A program made the position numbers and the translations under genes. Of a stretch of 55,706 nucleotides of DNA, positions 25,771 to 34,943 are shown one piece after another. The notes below the pieces were generated by a model. The model saw nothing but the letters and a program-made list of their open reading frames with translations, was not told where the DNA came from and did no database searches. The stretch spans positions 1-55,706 of the forward strand of contig SVHC01000020.1 in assembly GCA_015056055.1 (NCBI GenBank), written 5' to 3'. The stretch is from Clostridiales bacterium. Lineage in GTDB: Bacteria > Bacillota > Clostridia > Christensenellales > Aristaeellaceae. Within the stretch, counting starts at the first letter, position 1. Each line of letters opens with the position of its first letter.

Positions 25771-26619
25771 TCATGCGCATGCCGAATTATCTTCGCATGC
25801 TGCACGCAGGATGCGGATTTCTTCCGCCCGGTCTTCAAATTCGGTGGGCGTTTCCAGAATCATGGGAAGGTGTGAAAGACGCGGCTCCGTCACAACATCC
25901 ACAAACGGCTGCCAGCCGATTTCTCCCCCTCCCAGGCAGGCATGCCTGTCCTTGCGGCTTCCAATGCTGTTCTGACTGTCGTTGATGTGTACAGCCTTCA
26001 AAAGATCAAGCCCGATCACGCGGTCAAATTCATCCAGTACCGCGCCAATATTGCGAATATCGTATCCCGCGTCAAATACATGGCATGTGTCCAGACACAC
26101 TCCCACATTCACGCCGGGCTTTACATTGTCAATAACCCATTTGAGCTGATCAAAAGTACCGCCAAGTTCACTGCCCTTTCCGGCCATGGTCTCAAGCAGC
26201 ACCCAGTTTTGAAACCCATCCGGAATGCAATCATTCAGGAAAGCCGCAAGCTTTTCCAAGCCGCGCTCAATTCCCTGCCCTACATGGCATCCGGGATGCA
26301 GGTTGTACATGGCATTCGGCATACCCTGAATGCGCGCAAGATCATCCTTAAACGCCATATAAGCAAACTTCAGAGTATTTTCCTCTGCGGCGCAGGGATT
26401 CAGCGTGTACGGCGCGTGAGCCACAATATTTCCCATCCCATACTCACGCATTTTCCGGTTGGCAGCCTGCATATCGGCCTCATCATGCGCACGCACGGCA
26501 CCACCACGCGGATTGCGGGTAAAATATTGAAAAGTATTCGCTCCGGCAGCAGCGGCACGGTCTACCATAGCCGCATAACCGCCTGCAGCAGGCACGTGAA
26601 AACCAATATTATACTTCAT
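25771..26619 (-). CDS. nfo: Endonuclease IV (AP endonuclease)
   Basis: A 282-residue TIM-barrel enzyme that cuts DNA at abasic sites, normal length. The zinc-site motifs are recognisable: NLHPGCHVGQG, VCLDTCHVFDAGYD, KAVHINDSQNSIGSRKDRH and ILETPTE. It overlaps the end of ogt by 4 bp (26616-26619), so both repair genes are translated from one message. Confidence 0.95.
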   Translation of the reverse strand: MKYNIGFHVPAAGGYAAMVDRAAAAGANTFQYFTRNPRGGAVRAHDEADMQAANRKMREYGMGNIVAHAPYTLNPCAAEENTLKFAYMAFKDDLARIQGMPNAMYNLHPGCHVGQGIERGLEKLAAFLNDCIPDGFQNWVLLETMAGKGSELGGTFDQLKWVIDNVKPGVNVGVCLDTCHVFDAGYDIRNIGAVLDEFDRVIGLDLLKAVHINDSQNSIGSRKDRHACLGGGEIGWQPFVDVVTEPRLSHLPMILETPTEFEDRAEEIRILRAACEDNSACA

Positions 26620-27068
26620 TTTTCTATCTCCAGTAAAAATTTTTTGATATCGATTCCTCCGCCATATCCGGTAAGCGCACCGTTTGCGCCGATCACCCGA
26701 TGGCAGGGAACAATGATAGAAATCGGATTTTTGTTATTGGCCATACCGACTGCGCGCGCTGCCTTTGGATTGCCGATTTTCTCTGCAATCTCTCCATAGC
26801 TGCATGTATGACCGTAAGGGATTGTTTGAAGCGCCTGCCACACAGCAAGCTGAAAAGGCGTTCCTTCCGGTGCAAGAGGTAAATCAAATTCACGGCGTTT
26901 TCCGGAAAAATATTCCGAAAGCTGCCTTTCCGTTTCCGCAAGAAAAGCCGTTCTTTCCTCCGGGATTCCTTCTACCGATGAATGAAACACCACATGCGTG
27001 AGCATTCCATCCTTTTCGGCCAGCCATATCTCACCAAAAGGTGCCTCCATTTTCCACTGTGCACGCAT
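26616..27068 (-). CDS. ogt: Methylated-DNA-[protein]-cysteine S-methyltransferase
   Basis: A 150-residue suicide repair protein that takes the methyl group from O6-methylguanine. The active site is PCHRV with C122, followed by ALTGYGGG, and the helix-turn-helix-like DNA-binding segment YGEIAEKIGNPKAARAVG precedes it. It has no AraC-type Ada domain. It is the first gene of the ogt-nfo pair. A weak promoter (GTGTCA, 17 bp, TATATA) lies upstream on the same strand. Confidence 0.95.
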   Translation of the reverse strand: MRAQWKMEAPFGEIWLAEKDGMLTHVVFHSSVEGIPEERTAFLAETERQLSEYFSGKRREFDLPLAPEGTPFQLAVWQALQTIPYGHTCSYGEIAEKIGNPKAARAVGMANNKNPISIIVPCHRVIGANGALTGYGGGIDIKKFLLEIEK

Positions 27069-27136
27069 GCTTCATCCCTCATTTCTGCAATATATATACC
27101 CCAAATCATCCTCTTTGACACATATTCGCTTCACTT

Positions 27137-27184
27137 AAAAGCATCGCCTGCGGATTTCTTTATTCCACAGGCGATGCTTTTTTA
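27137..27184 (-). terminator. Terminator of the glucan synthase-like gene
   Basis: Perfect 14-bp stem AAAAGCATCGCCTG/CAGGCGATGCTTTT with a 17-base loop and T runs on both strands, immediately after the stop codon of the giant gene. Confidence 0.85.
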
Positions 27185-27188
27185 CCTT

Positions 27189-30100
27189 CTATTCGTTTTT
27201 TGCCGGAAAAAGTGCAATATGATTTCGTCCATCGTCTATCAGTTCCACAGGTTCTCTGTCTGCTGCACCGCGGCGTGATACCAACTCATAGTGTGCATTT
27301 CCTACGCGTACCGTTACGCGCACTTCCTTCCAGCCTTCCGGCAAAAGTGCGTGAATGCTCGCTCTGTTTCCGTTCCTCTCATATCCCAGAAGATAGAAAA
27401 CGGCAAAGCGCACCATCCAACCCGCTGCGCCGGTGTACCATGTCCAGCCGCCGCGCCCGGTATGCGGTTCTTCGGCATAAATATCTGCAGCAACTGCATA
27501 GGGTTCCACCTTGTATTTCTCAGCCTTTTCAGGCGAATCCGAATGCGAATACGGCATCAGCATCTGCAGTACATTCCACGCATCCTCTATCCGGTTTAGT
27601 TCCGCCAATGCAATTCCCGTCCAGCAAGCCGCATGCGTATACTGTCCGCCGTTTTCACGCACACCCGGCACATATCCCGCAATATATCCTATGCTTTCAC
27701 ATTCACCATCAAATGGCGGCGCAAGAAGGCGTACAATCCCATCTTCGCTGTTAATCAATCGTTCTTTTACTGATTCCATAGCCTGCTTCGTACGCACTTT
27801 GTCCAAACCGGCAAACACTGCCCAGCTCTGCGAAATGGCATCAATGCGCTCTCCTCCGCCAACCGGCCGTCCGGCATCATCATATGCACGCCGGTACCAC
27901 TTTCCATCCCATGCGGCATTTTCAATGGCGCGATTCAGCTCTTCCGAAAGGTTTATCAGTTCCTTTTGCCCTGTTAAATGACCGAATTCCCGTGCGACTA
28001 CACTCAAAAACTGCGTAAGCCAGACGCTTTCTCCTCTGCCTTCCGCGCCGATGCGGTTCATGCCGTCATTCCAGTCGCCGGTACCCATCAGTATCAGGCC
28101 GTGGCTGCCTTTTCGCACCGAACGCCGTATCGCACGCATACAGTGCTCAAAAAGGCTTTCCTCTACTTCGGAAACCTGCGCCTCCCCATACCAATCTTCC
28201 CTTTCTTCGGGTATTTTCTCGTTCTTCAGGTACGGAATGCGCATATTCAGAATTCCCCTGTCCCCCGTATATTCCACATATTTTGTCGTCACAAACGGCA
28301 AAAACAGCAGGTCATCTGTAATCTTTGTACGAACGCCTGCGCGATTCGGATGCCACCAGTGCATTACATCGCCATCTTCAAATTGATGTGCTGCACAGAA
28401 AAGGATGTGCTCCCGTGCGGTTTGCGGTTCATACAGCATTGCAAGCAGCATATCCTGCAGCTGATCGCGAAATCCGTGTGCACCGCCCGCCTGATACAAA
28501 CCTGCCCTTCCCCAGATGCGCCCCGCAAGCGCCTGATACGGCAAATAACGATTCAGCATCGCGTTGAGCAGCGTATCCGGCGTCTTTATCTGCAAGGCAT
28601 CAAGGCGCGTATTCCACCATTCTTTTGCCGCTTCCAATCGTTCTTCGACCTGCATTGAGCGTACCTTTTCTAAAAGATGCTTTGCAGAAAGAAAATCCTC
28701 CGCACAGCCCACCGCGCATGCAAGGGTTGCTTTTTCGCCTTTTCCGATTCCAACGTGAGCTGTCAGAACACTACCGCCTTCGCTTTCGCCCAAGATTCCC
28801 CTTGGACTGCAAATCGTTCCCTCGCCCAGAAACGCACGCAGATTGCCGCCTGCATTCACATCAGCATTCAGAATTGTCGCAAAAGCGCATCCTTCCATAC
28901 TGCCCGTAGCAAAAAGCGCACCATCCATGTTTTCCGCATGCAAAAGTCGCGTATCCTTATTGCTCACACCCATCAGCCAGTCGATCGCAAATCGCACAGT
29001 AAGGTTCTTTTCTTCTCCTGCGTTTTCCAGTTCCAGAAGCATCCATTTTACCGGAAGTTCCTTATCCACAAAAACCGTAAGGTTTGATCGAATTTCATCG
29101 GTACCCGTCAAAAATCTGCTGTATCCCTGTGAATGCAGCACCCGATATGCACGGTTTGTTTTTGGTCCGGGCATGGCAAGGAAATACGTGTTTCCCTCTA
29201 TCACATAGAGCATTTCTCCCCAGCCTTCGCGCAGCGTATCATTGTCAAACGGAGTAATTCTTCCGTTCCGGCTGTTTTTGTACCAGGTAAATCCTCCGCC
29301 GCGTTCGGATACCAGCGTACCAAAGTGGGGATTTGCCAGTATATTGACCCATGGAGCAGGCGTTGCTTTGCACGGCAGCACATCCATGCAATAACCCTCG
29401 GTCACAAATCCGCCATATCCGTTGAATGCCTCCCTTTCGATTTCCGGCAGCACAAATCCGTCGAAGGGTGCAGGAATTCCCATGCTCTCTTCCGGTACTT
29501 TCAACTCAGAAAGCCGCTCCTGTATCCTTCTTGAAATGCTTCCATTGCCATCTGCTTCAATTACAGCCGCCGCAGAAATCAGCTGCCGCGTACTCTCTGA
29601 AAGAGTATTTCCCTCTATCAGGTGTATGCCGCCGTTTTTTCCCGCCCAATCACGCAGTCTGCAAGAATTGATCATTTCACTCAGCGCATCGCGCACAGGC
29701 TGTTCATAATCGTTTCCATACTCATTGATCAACAAAAGATCAATCCACAGTCCCATCTCATGATAGAACTCATGCATGCGCAATGCTTCACGGGCATTTT
29801 CCATTTCTGCCTTTGCTGCAATATGCACCGCAACAATCGGTAAATCACCCGATATACCAAGGCTCCAGAGTCCGTTTATCGGCATTGAACCCAGCTGTCC
29901 TCTTTTTTTCGTCAGTCCTGTATTTGCAAAAAGGGCCGAAGAACGCTGAAAAAGCCTGTGCATTGCATCACCGATGCCCATATACCTCAGCGCTGTTACA
30001 GCCTGTGTTCCCGCAAGCTGACCGGCTCGGTATGCCATCCTTATGGATTTGCTGTTTTCCAGCCATTCATCGCATTTTTCTTCATCGCACAGATTCACAT

Positions 30101-33100
30101 AGAAGCATATATGTGCCTTTTGACCTGCTTTCAGCGCAAATTCCGCGCGCAGTGCACTGCATGGATTGAGCACACTGCCAACAGTTCCTGTCAAAGCGTG
30201 CGTCATACCGCCTGCATGTCCCAGTTCACCTTCTCTTCCTGCAAGCTTTGCCAAGTCTGTCTCACAGGAAATTTTTATCGGAACATCGCTTGCCACCGCA
30301 TGGAGAAGCTGCGGGAATTTCTCATCGGGCGAGCGCTTCCTGCGTACAAACCGAAGCGCTCCATTACCTGCGTAACTGCTTTGCACAAACAGGCCATAAA
30401 ACGCCGGATGCGCCGAAAGCTCCGCTTCATTCATCAGGGCAACCGCAAAGGCACTCGTTGTGCGTATCTGTATAGAAGATGCTGACGTATTTTCCACCGT
30501 CATTCTCTCAACAAGCGTGCCATCCTCGGGCGATATGCACATTTCCAGCCGACATTCAAAGGAGCCTGCCTTACTCGTCCATGCAGCATTTCCGGCTTCA
30601 TACGATACATTTTGAACAAGCCATTCCGGCTTGTCTTTTTGTCCGCTTGCCAGAAACGCTTTCATGCTTCCTGTTTCTTCGATATGAACATACATTCCTT
30701 CGTTTTTTCGAAGGCAGTTTCCACTCCATCGGTTTGCCAGAATACCGTTCTTGCGATAAAATCCTTCTCCGTATATTCCCACCACCGCGAGTCCGCCGGC
30801 ACCGCTAAGCATGTGCATATCCGGCCATGTCTTACCGTCAACCCTGCGCGGTATATAAGTGCCGCGGCTGTTTCGCTGCGTTTCGGCTTCGTGCTTACGC
30901 CCGGTTCGTGTGCGTTCTGCCGGCTTTTCTTCCAACAGAAGCAATATCGCCTTTGCCTCGCTTTGTCTCATAAAAATGCCCGGCAGCACATCATCATGCA
31001 ATGCATTGGTGACCGCCGCAAGCAGCATTCCCTGATGATGCGCCATATGGGAATAAACCATCGCATAATCATTTTCCTTCGGTACGCGGCGGATATCGAA
31101 GTCCACTGCCTCATACATGCCAAATTCACCGCGCCAGCCCAGTTCGCTCATTCTGCGCAAATTTCTGCATGCAGCATGCGGGGCATATGCCAATGCCAGC
31201 GCCGACGCATACGGAGCAATTACCTCGCCCTGACTGTTTCCCGAAAGAGCAAACTCACGCATTCCAAATGCCCGGTACTGATAGTTGAGTTCGCGGTCAA
31301 ATTCATAGTATCCGGATTCTGAAACGCCCCATGGCCGCGCGTTTCTTTCGCCCTGCCGTATCTGTCCCCGGATTACATGGCGGATACTCTCGCCAATCAG
31401 CGAACCTTCTCCCGCACGTATGAACAACTCCGGCATCAGATATTCAAACATTGTTCCGCTCCACGAAATCAGTGCATTTTCCCGTCCGCCTGTTGTCCCC
31501 CTTCCAAGACGCCCAAAATGCTTCACAGGAGCCTGTTCTGTCATGATCGCTACATAGCTCAAGATTCGTGATTCACTCGCCAGAAGGTCATAATGCGAGG
31601 CTGAAAATCGTTCGTGTTCTGTATCCACTCCAATTACAAACAAAGCACGCTTTTCGTCATACAGCGCATGAAGATCCATTGCATTGCAGAATTCGCGCAT
31701 CCGAAGACCGCACTCTCCCCCTACCGCCTCGGCACACAGAAGAAGGCATGCCGCCAGATTGCCGCTGTCAACAGAGGAAACATATTTGGGGCTGAGCGCT
31801 TCCAACGTGTGTATATCATGCCAGTTGTAAAGATGTCCTTTCCATTTCGGCATCTTTTCCAGCGCGTCCATCGTTTTACCCATGCGCGAAAGCATTTCTT
31901 CTTCGCCAATCAATCCATTGATTTGAGCGCAAAGGCAGGATACGAAATACAGGCCGATATTGGTCGGCGAAGTTCTTGCCGCGCATCCTGCAGGCGGATC
32001 AATCTGCACATTGTCCGGCGGAAGACCTTCTTCCGTAAATCGTTCAAAAAAGCGCCAGGTATCCGCAGCAAGTTCCTTAAGAAACCTTTTTTCCTCTTCA
32101 TCAAGCCCCTTTTTCTTTTCCGGCATGGAAAGCTGCTTAAGATAGCCCGGCATGATCAAAAACAATACCGCCAATGCCAATGCAAACAGCGTCCATCTGA
32201 GATGAACTACTGCCGGCAGCATCAAAATTGCGGCAATCCATGCCGCAAGCGTATCGGCGTTTCCCTCCGCTTCCGCGCTGGGCACCCACTCCAGCATTTT
32301 TCTGTGGCTGAAAAAGCTCCTGTAAACAGCACGTGCTGCGGCAGAAAACTGCGTTCCGGCCTTCATGGGAAGAAAACCTAGCTCAGCAACCGCACGTTTC
32401 CACTGCGCATTTCCCGGAAACAAAACAGCCGGCAGCAAAGGCACCAGAAGGCCCAGCAAAATTGCTGCAGAGTTTGCCAGCCACAATCCCAACACAATCA
32501 ATGCCAGAGCAACAGGTTCCGTCATACTGCGGCGCAAATTGTCAATCAGCTTATATCTGTCAAGGTCCGAAATATCACGCCGCGCTATAAATCGCATAAG
32601 CTGCCAGTCGCCGCGTATCCACCGTTCCTGACGCCGCAAATATCCGCCCGGTGTTGACGGAAAGGAATCATACAGTACGATATCCGAAGCATATCCGGCG
32701 CCGGCATAAATTCCTTCAATCATATCGTGGCTGAGTACCGCATTATCCGGAAACTTTCCTGAAACACCTGCAAAGAATGCTTCTACATCCACAATCCCTT
32801 TACCGCCAAAAATGCCCTGTCCCGTCAAATCCTGGTATACATCCGATACGCTGACAGGATAACTGTCTGCGCCGCCCCTGCCGGCCATGAGCCGTACAAA
32901 TTCATTCCTGCCGCTTTCCAGAGAATGTTCCATGCGGGGCTGTATCAGTGCGTAGCCGTGTCTTTCACCGTTTTCCACTCGCGACTGGTTCAAAGGATGC
33001 AAAATTGTGCCCAATAACCTGTGCGCCGTGCCGGGCAGCATGCGCGTATCCGCATCCAGCGTCAGAACATACCTGTATCGCTTCTGCAGCTGCAGTGCGC

Positions 33101-34760
33101 AGGTTTCTTCTGCCAAAAAGGTACTTTCACCGCCAAGCAGCAAACGATACAGGTCCATCAGCGCACCGCGTTTTCTCTCTTGTCCCATCCATATCCCGTC
33201 CGGCGTCGAAAGCGTACGGGAACGGTGCAGATAAAAATATTTTTCCCGCCCGGCTTTTTCGTTCATCCGGGCGATCTCGTTTCGCACAGTTTCCAGAATC
33301 TCTTCGTCGCCCGGCATATGCTCCTCTTTTGCATCGCCAAAGTCACCCAGCAATAAAAAAGCAAGGTTCTCATCCGTTTCAAGACAGCCCAGAATTTCCA
33401 GCTGTTCTGTCAGTTCTTTCGCGCGTGAAACGGAGCTCAAAAGAGCCGGAATTGTAACCAGTGTTGCCGCTTCGCGTGGAATTTTTTTAATTTCCATTTT
33501 CAGCAGCGGACGCGGTCGAATCACCCTTGTGAAAATCGCCCCAATGATGCCTGATGCAATATGCCATGCAGCCGGAATCCCTATAAATGCCAGCAGCATA
33601 TTTCCCGTACTCCACGCAAATATAAGCCAGATAACCAACGCACAAATCAGAATTGCGCCAATGTATCCTTCACCTTTAGGATCCTGAATCACCGGCGGCG
33701 TATATATATCGCTCATGCGCAATTTTTCTTTCAGCTGTTCCGTACCATTGTCGTCATAAAGCCACCAGCATACGCATTTTCGCACGCCTTCATGCTTGCA
33801 AGCGGCATTCACCGCATTTCGCACAATCGTGGCCTCACCCAGTTCCAACCGCTTTGAAAGCATCTGAACGCGTGCGCGCACTGCCTGCTGCGATGCTTTA
33901 TCCATATGGGGATATGTGCCGGACGGATCCCGCAAAAGCTCACGTTCCGCGCGGCTCAGCACCGTATATTCCGCTTCCCAATCCAGCTTATCCAAAAGCC
34001 GCATCCCGGAAAGCAGGTTCGACATGCGCATGCATTCAATCGCCTGACGCTCGTTTGCAATCCGTACCACGCTTTGTGCGTCGGTATCCCGGTTCAAAAT
34101 ATGTTCTTCCAGTGCACTGCGCGCCTCCGGCATTTCCATTTCGCTTACAAGCTGCAATGCGCGGGCAAAAAATGCATCGGAATGTTTCTTTCCTGCAAGT
34201 TTCGCTGTATCCGCACCCGCGTCCACCCATTTCTGTGCCTTAAGCCGCTGTTTTTCCTCTTGCAGAATTCGACGCGATACACCGATCAGCGCACGGCAAA
34301 TTTCGATCCGGAGCGCAGCAGGAATCTTCCATATTTCTTCCATCGTCAGAGATGCAACATCATCAAATGCCGCAACAGCGTTCGTCACATTCTCTGCTTC
34401 CAACTGTGCGTTTCCGTTTGCAATAATAGCCTCTGCTGCAATGGCGATACGTGCATGCCCGCCACATGCAGGAAGTGCACTACCTCTTTCGTTTTGCATC
34501 TGTTCACAATAGGTTTCTATGATTCGGATATTGTCATTTATCCATTCCATAGCAGGAGTAATACTCCGGCATGCTTCCGTCAGCCTGCCCGCCATTTCAC
34601 CGATTTTGCGTATTGCGCGTACGCTTCCGCGCGCAGCGGACAGTCGCGCTGACGAATCCGTCTGCAGCTGCATTGCCAGCGTGCGCATTCGCTTTTCCGG
34701 CGAAGCCTCTTCCGTCGCGCGGTCTGCATGAAGATTGGATACCCGTGAAAAAATCGCCAT
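27189..34760 (-). CDS. Cyclic beta-1,2-glucan synthase-like protein (GT84 + GH94)
   Basis: A 2523-residue membrane protein with the architecture of NdvB/ChvB. There is a helical cytoplasmic N-terminus (1-360) and membrane segments near 365-400. A glycosyltransferase follows at about 430-740, with the DxD motif in TLDADTRMLPG (about 568) and RRQERWIRGDW (about 713). More membrane segments lie at about 750-785 and 835-870. Next comes a glycoamylase-like module (about 900-1260, with LYNWHDIHTLEALSPKYVSS and VDSGNLAACLL). The C-terminal half is GH94 phosphorylase-like, with MGTGDWNDGMN near 2230 containing the likely general acid. By family it would build and release beta-1,2-glucans from UDP-glucose. 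It has no visible frame break. GGAGG precedes the ATG at 10 bases. Confidence 0.88.
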   Translation of the reverse strand: MAIFSRVSNLHADRATEEASPEKRMRTLAMQLQTDSSARLSAARGSVRAIRKIGEMAGRLTEACRSITPAMEWINDNIRIIETYCEQMQNERGSALPACGGHARIAIAAEAIIANGNAQLEAENVTNAVAAFDDVASLTMEEIWKIPAALRIEICRALIGVSRRILQEEKQRLKAQKWVDAGADTAKLAGKKHSDAFFARALQLVSEMEMPEARSALEEHILNRDTDAQSVVRIANERQAIECMRMSNLLSGMRLLDKLDWEAEYTVLSRAERELLRDPSGTYPHMDKASQQAVRARVQMLSKRLELGEATIVRNAVNAACKHEGVRKCVCWWLYDDNGTEQLKEKLRMSDIYTPPVIQDPKGEGYIGAILICALVIWLIFAWSTGNMLLAFIGIPAAWHIASGIIGAIFTRVIRPRPLLKMEIKKIPREAATLVTIPALLSSVSRAKELTEQLEILGCLETDENLAFLLLGDFGDAKEEHMPGDEEILETVRNEIARMNEKAGREKYFYLHRSRTLSTPDGIWMGQERKRGALMDLYRLLLGGESTFLAEETCALQLQKRYRYVLTLDADTRMLPGTAHRLLGTILHPLNQSRVENGERHGYALIQPRMEHSLESGRNEFVRLMAGRGGADSYPVSVSDVYQDLTGQGIFGGKGIVDVEAFFAGVSGKFPDNAVLSHDMIEGIYAGAGYASDIVLYDSFPSTPGGYLRRQERWIRGDWQLMRFIARRDISDLDRYKLIDNLRRSMTEPVALALIVLGLWLANSAAILLGLLVPLLPAVLFPGNAQWKRAVAELGFLPMKAGTQFSAAARAVYRSFFSHRKMLEWVPSAEAEGNADTLAAWIAAILMLPAVVHLRWTLFALALAVLFLIMPGYLKQLSMPEKKKGLDEEEKRFLKELAADTWRFFERFTEEGLPPDNVQIDPPAGCAARTSPTNIGLYFVSCLCAQINGLIGEEEMLSRMGKTMDALEKMPKWKGHLYNWHDIHTLEALSPKYVSSVDSGNLAACLLLCAEAVGGECGLRMREFCNAMDLHALYDEKRALFVIGVDTEHERFSASHYDLLASESRILSYVAIMTEQAPVKHFGRLGRGTTGGRENALISWSGTMFEYLMPELFIRAGEGSLIGESIRHVIRGQIRQGERNARPWGVSESGYYEFDRELNYQYRAFGMREFALSGNSQGEVIAPYASALALAYAPHAACRNLRRMSELGWRGEFGMYEAVDFDIRRVPKENDYAMVYSHMAHHQGMLLAAVTNALHDDVLPGIFMRQSEAKAILLLLEEKPAERTRTGRKHEAETQRNSRGTYIPRRVDGKTWPDMHMLSGAGGLAVVGIYGEGFYRKNGILANRWSGNCLRKNEGMYVHIEETGSMKAFLASGQKDKPEWLVQNVSYEAGNAAWTSKAGSFECRLEMCISPEDGTLVERMTVENTSASSIQIRTTSAFAVALMNEAELSAHPAFYGLFVQSSYAGNGALRFVRRKRSPDEKFPQLLHAVASDVPIKISCETDLAKLAGREGELGHAGGMTHALTGTVGSVLNPCSALRAEFALKAGQKAHICFYVNLCDEEKCDEWLENSKSIRMAYRAGQLAGTQAVTALRYMGIGDAMHRLFQRSSALFANTGLTKKRGQLGSMPINGLWSLGISGDLPIVAVHIAAKAEMENAREALRMHEFYHEMGLWIDLLLINEYGNDYEQPVRDALSEMINSCRLRDWAGKNGGIHLIEGNTLSESTRQLISAAAVIEADGNGSISRRIQERLSELKVPEESMGIPAPFDGFVLPEIEREAFNGYGGFVTEGYCMDVLPCKATPAPWVNILANPHFGTLVSERGGGFTWYKNSRNGRITPFDNDTLREGWGEMLYVIEGNTYFLAMPGPKTNRAYRVLHSQGYSRFLTGTDEIRSNLTVFVDKELPVKWMLLELENAGEEKNLTVRFAIDWLMGVSNKDTRLLHAENMDGALFATGSMEGCAFATILNADVNAGGNLRAFLGEGTICSPRGILGESEGGSVLTAHVGIGKGEKATLACAVGCAEDFLSAKHLLEKVRSMQVEERLEAAKEWWNTRLDALQIKTPDTLLNAMLNRYLPYQALAGRIWGRAGLYQAGGAHGFRDQLQDMLLAMLYEPQTAREHILFCAAHQFEDGDVMHWWHPNRAGVRTKITDDLLFLPFVTTKYVEYTGDRGILNMRIPYLKNEKIPEEREDWYGEAQVSEVEESLFEHCMRAIRRSVRKGSHGLILMGTGDWNDGMNRIGAEGRGESVWLTQFLSVVAREFGHLTGQKELINLSEELNRAIENAAWDGKWYRRAYDDAGRPVGGGERIDAISQSWAVFAGLDKVRTKQAMESVKERLINSEDGIVRLLAPPFDGECESIGYIAGYVPGVRENGGQYTHAACWTGIALAELNRIEDAWNVLQMLMPYSHSDSPEKAEKYKVEPYAVAADIYAEEPHTGRGGWTWYTGAAGWMVRFAVFYLLGYERNGNRASIHALLPEGWKEVRVTVRVGNAHYELVSRRGAADREPVELIDDGRNHIALFPAKNE

Positions 34761-34774
34761 GCAAAAAATGCCTC

Positions 34775-34798
34775 CTGATGGTATAACTGTTCCATCAG
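34775..34798 (-). promoter_or_regulatory. Hairpin abutting the ribosome binding site of the glucan synthase gene
   Basis: CTGATGG/CCATCAG, a 7-bp perfect stem with a 10-base loop on the minus strand. The 3' arm runs straight into the GGAGG (34771-34775), sharing one base, so folding could restrict ribosome access. A possible promoter (TTGACG at 34832-34837 with an A/T-rich -10) lies upstream. Confidence 0.4.
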
Positions 34799-34872
34799 TA
34801 TGCGCATTTTAAAAGGATGTCATGCCGCGCCCGTCAAAAAAATCCTTTTTTTCGCACCTCGCGCGCAAATCG

Positions 34873-34901
34873 TTGACAAATCCTGCTTTTTCTCATATAC
34901 T
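34873..34901 (+). promoter_or_regulatory. Promoter of the glycosidase-HAD pair
   Basis: Consensus TTGACA (34873-34878), 17-bp spacer, TATACT (34896-34901). Confidence 0.8.
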
Positions 34902-34943
34902 GAACCTATCCTATTCCATATAAAATCAGGAGTATTGCTGTTT

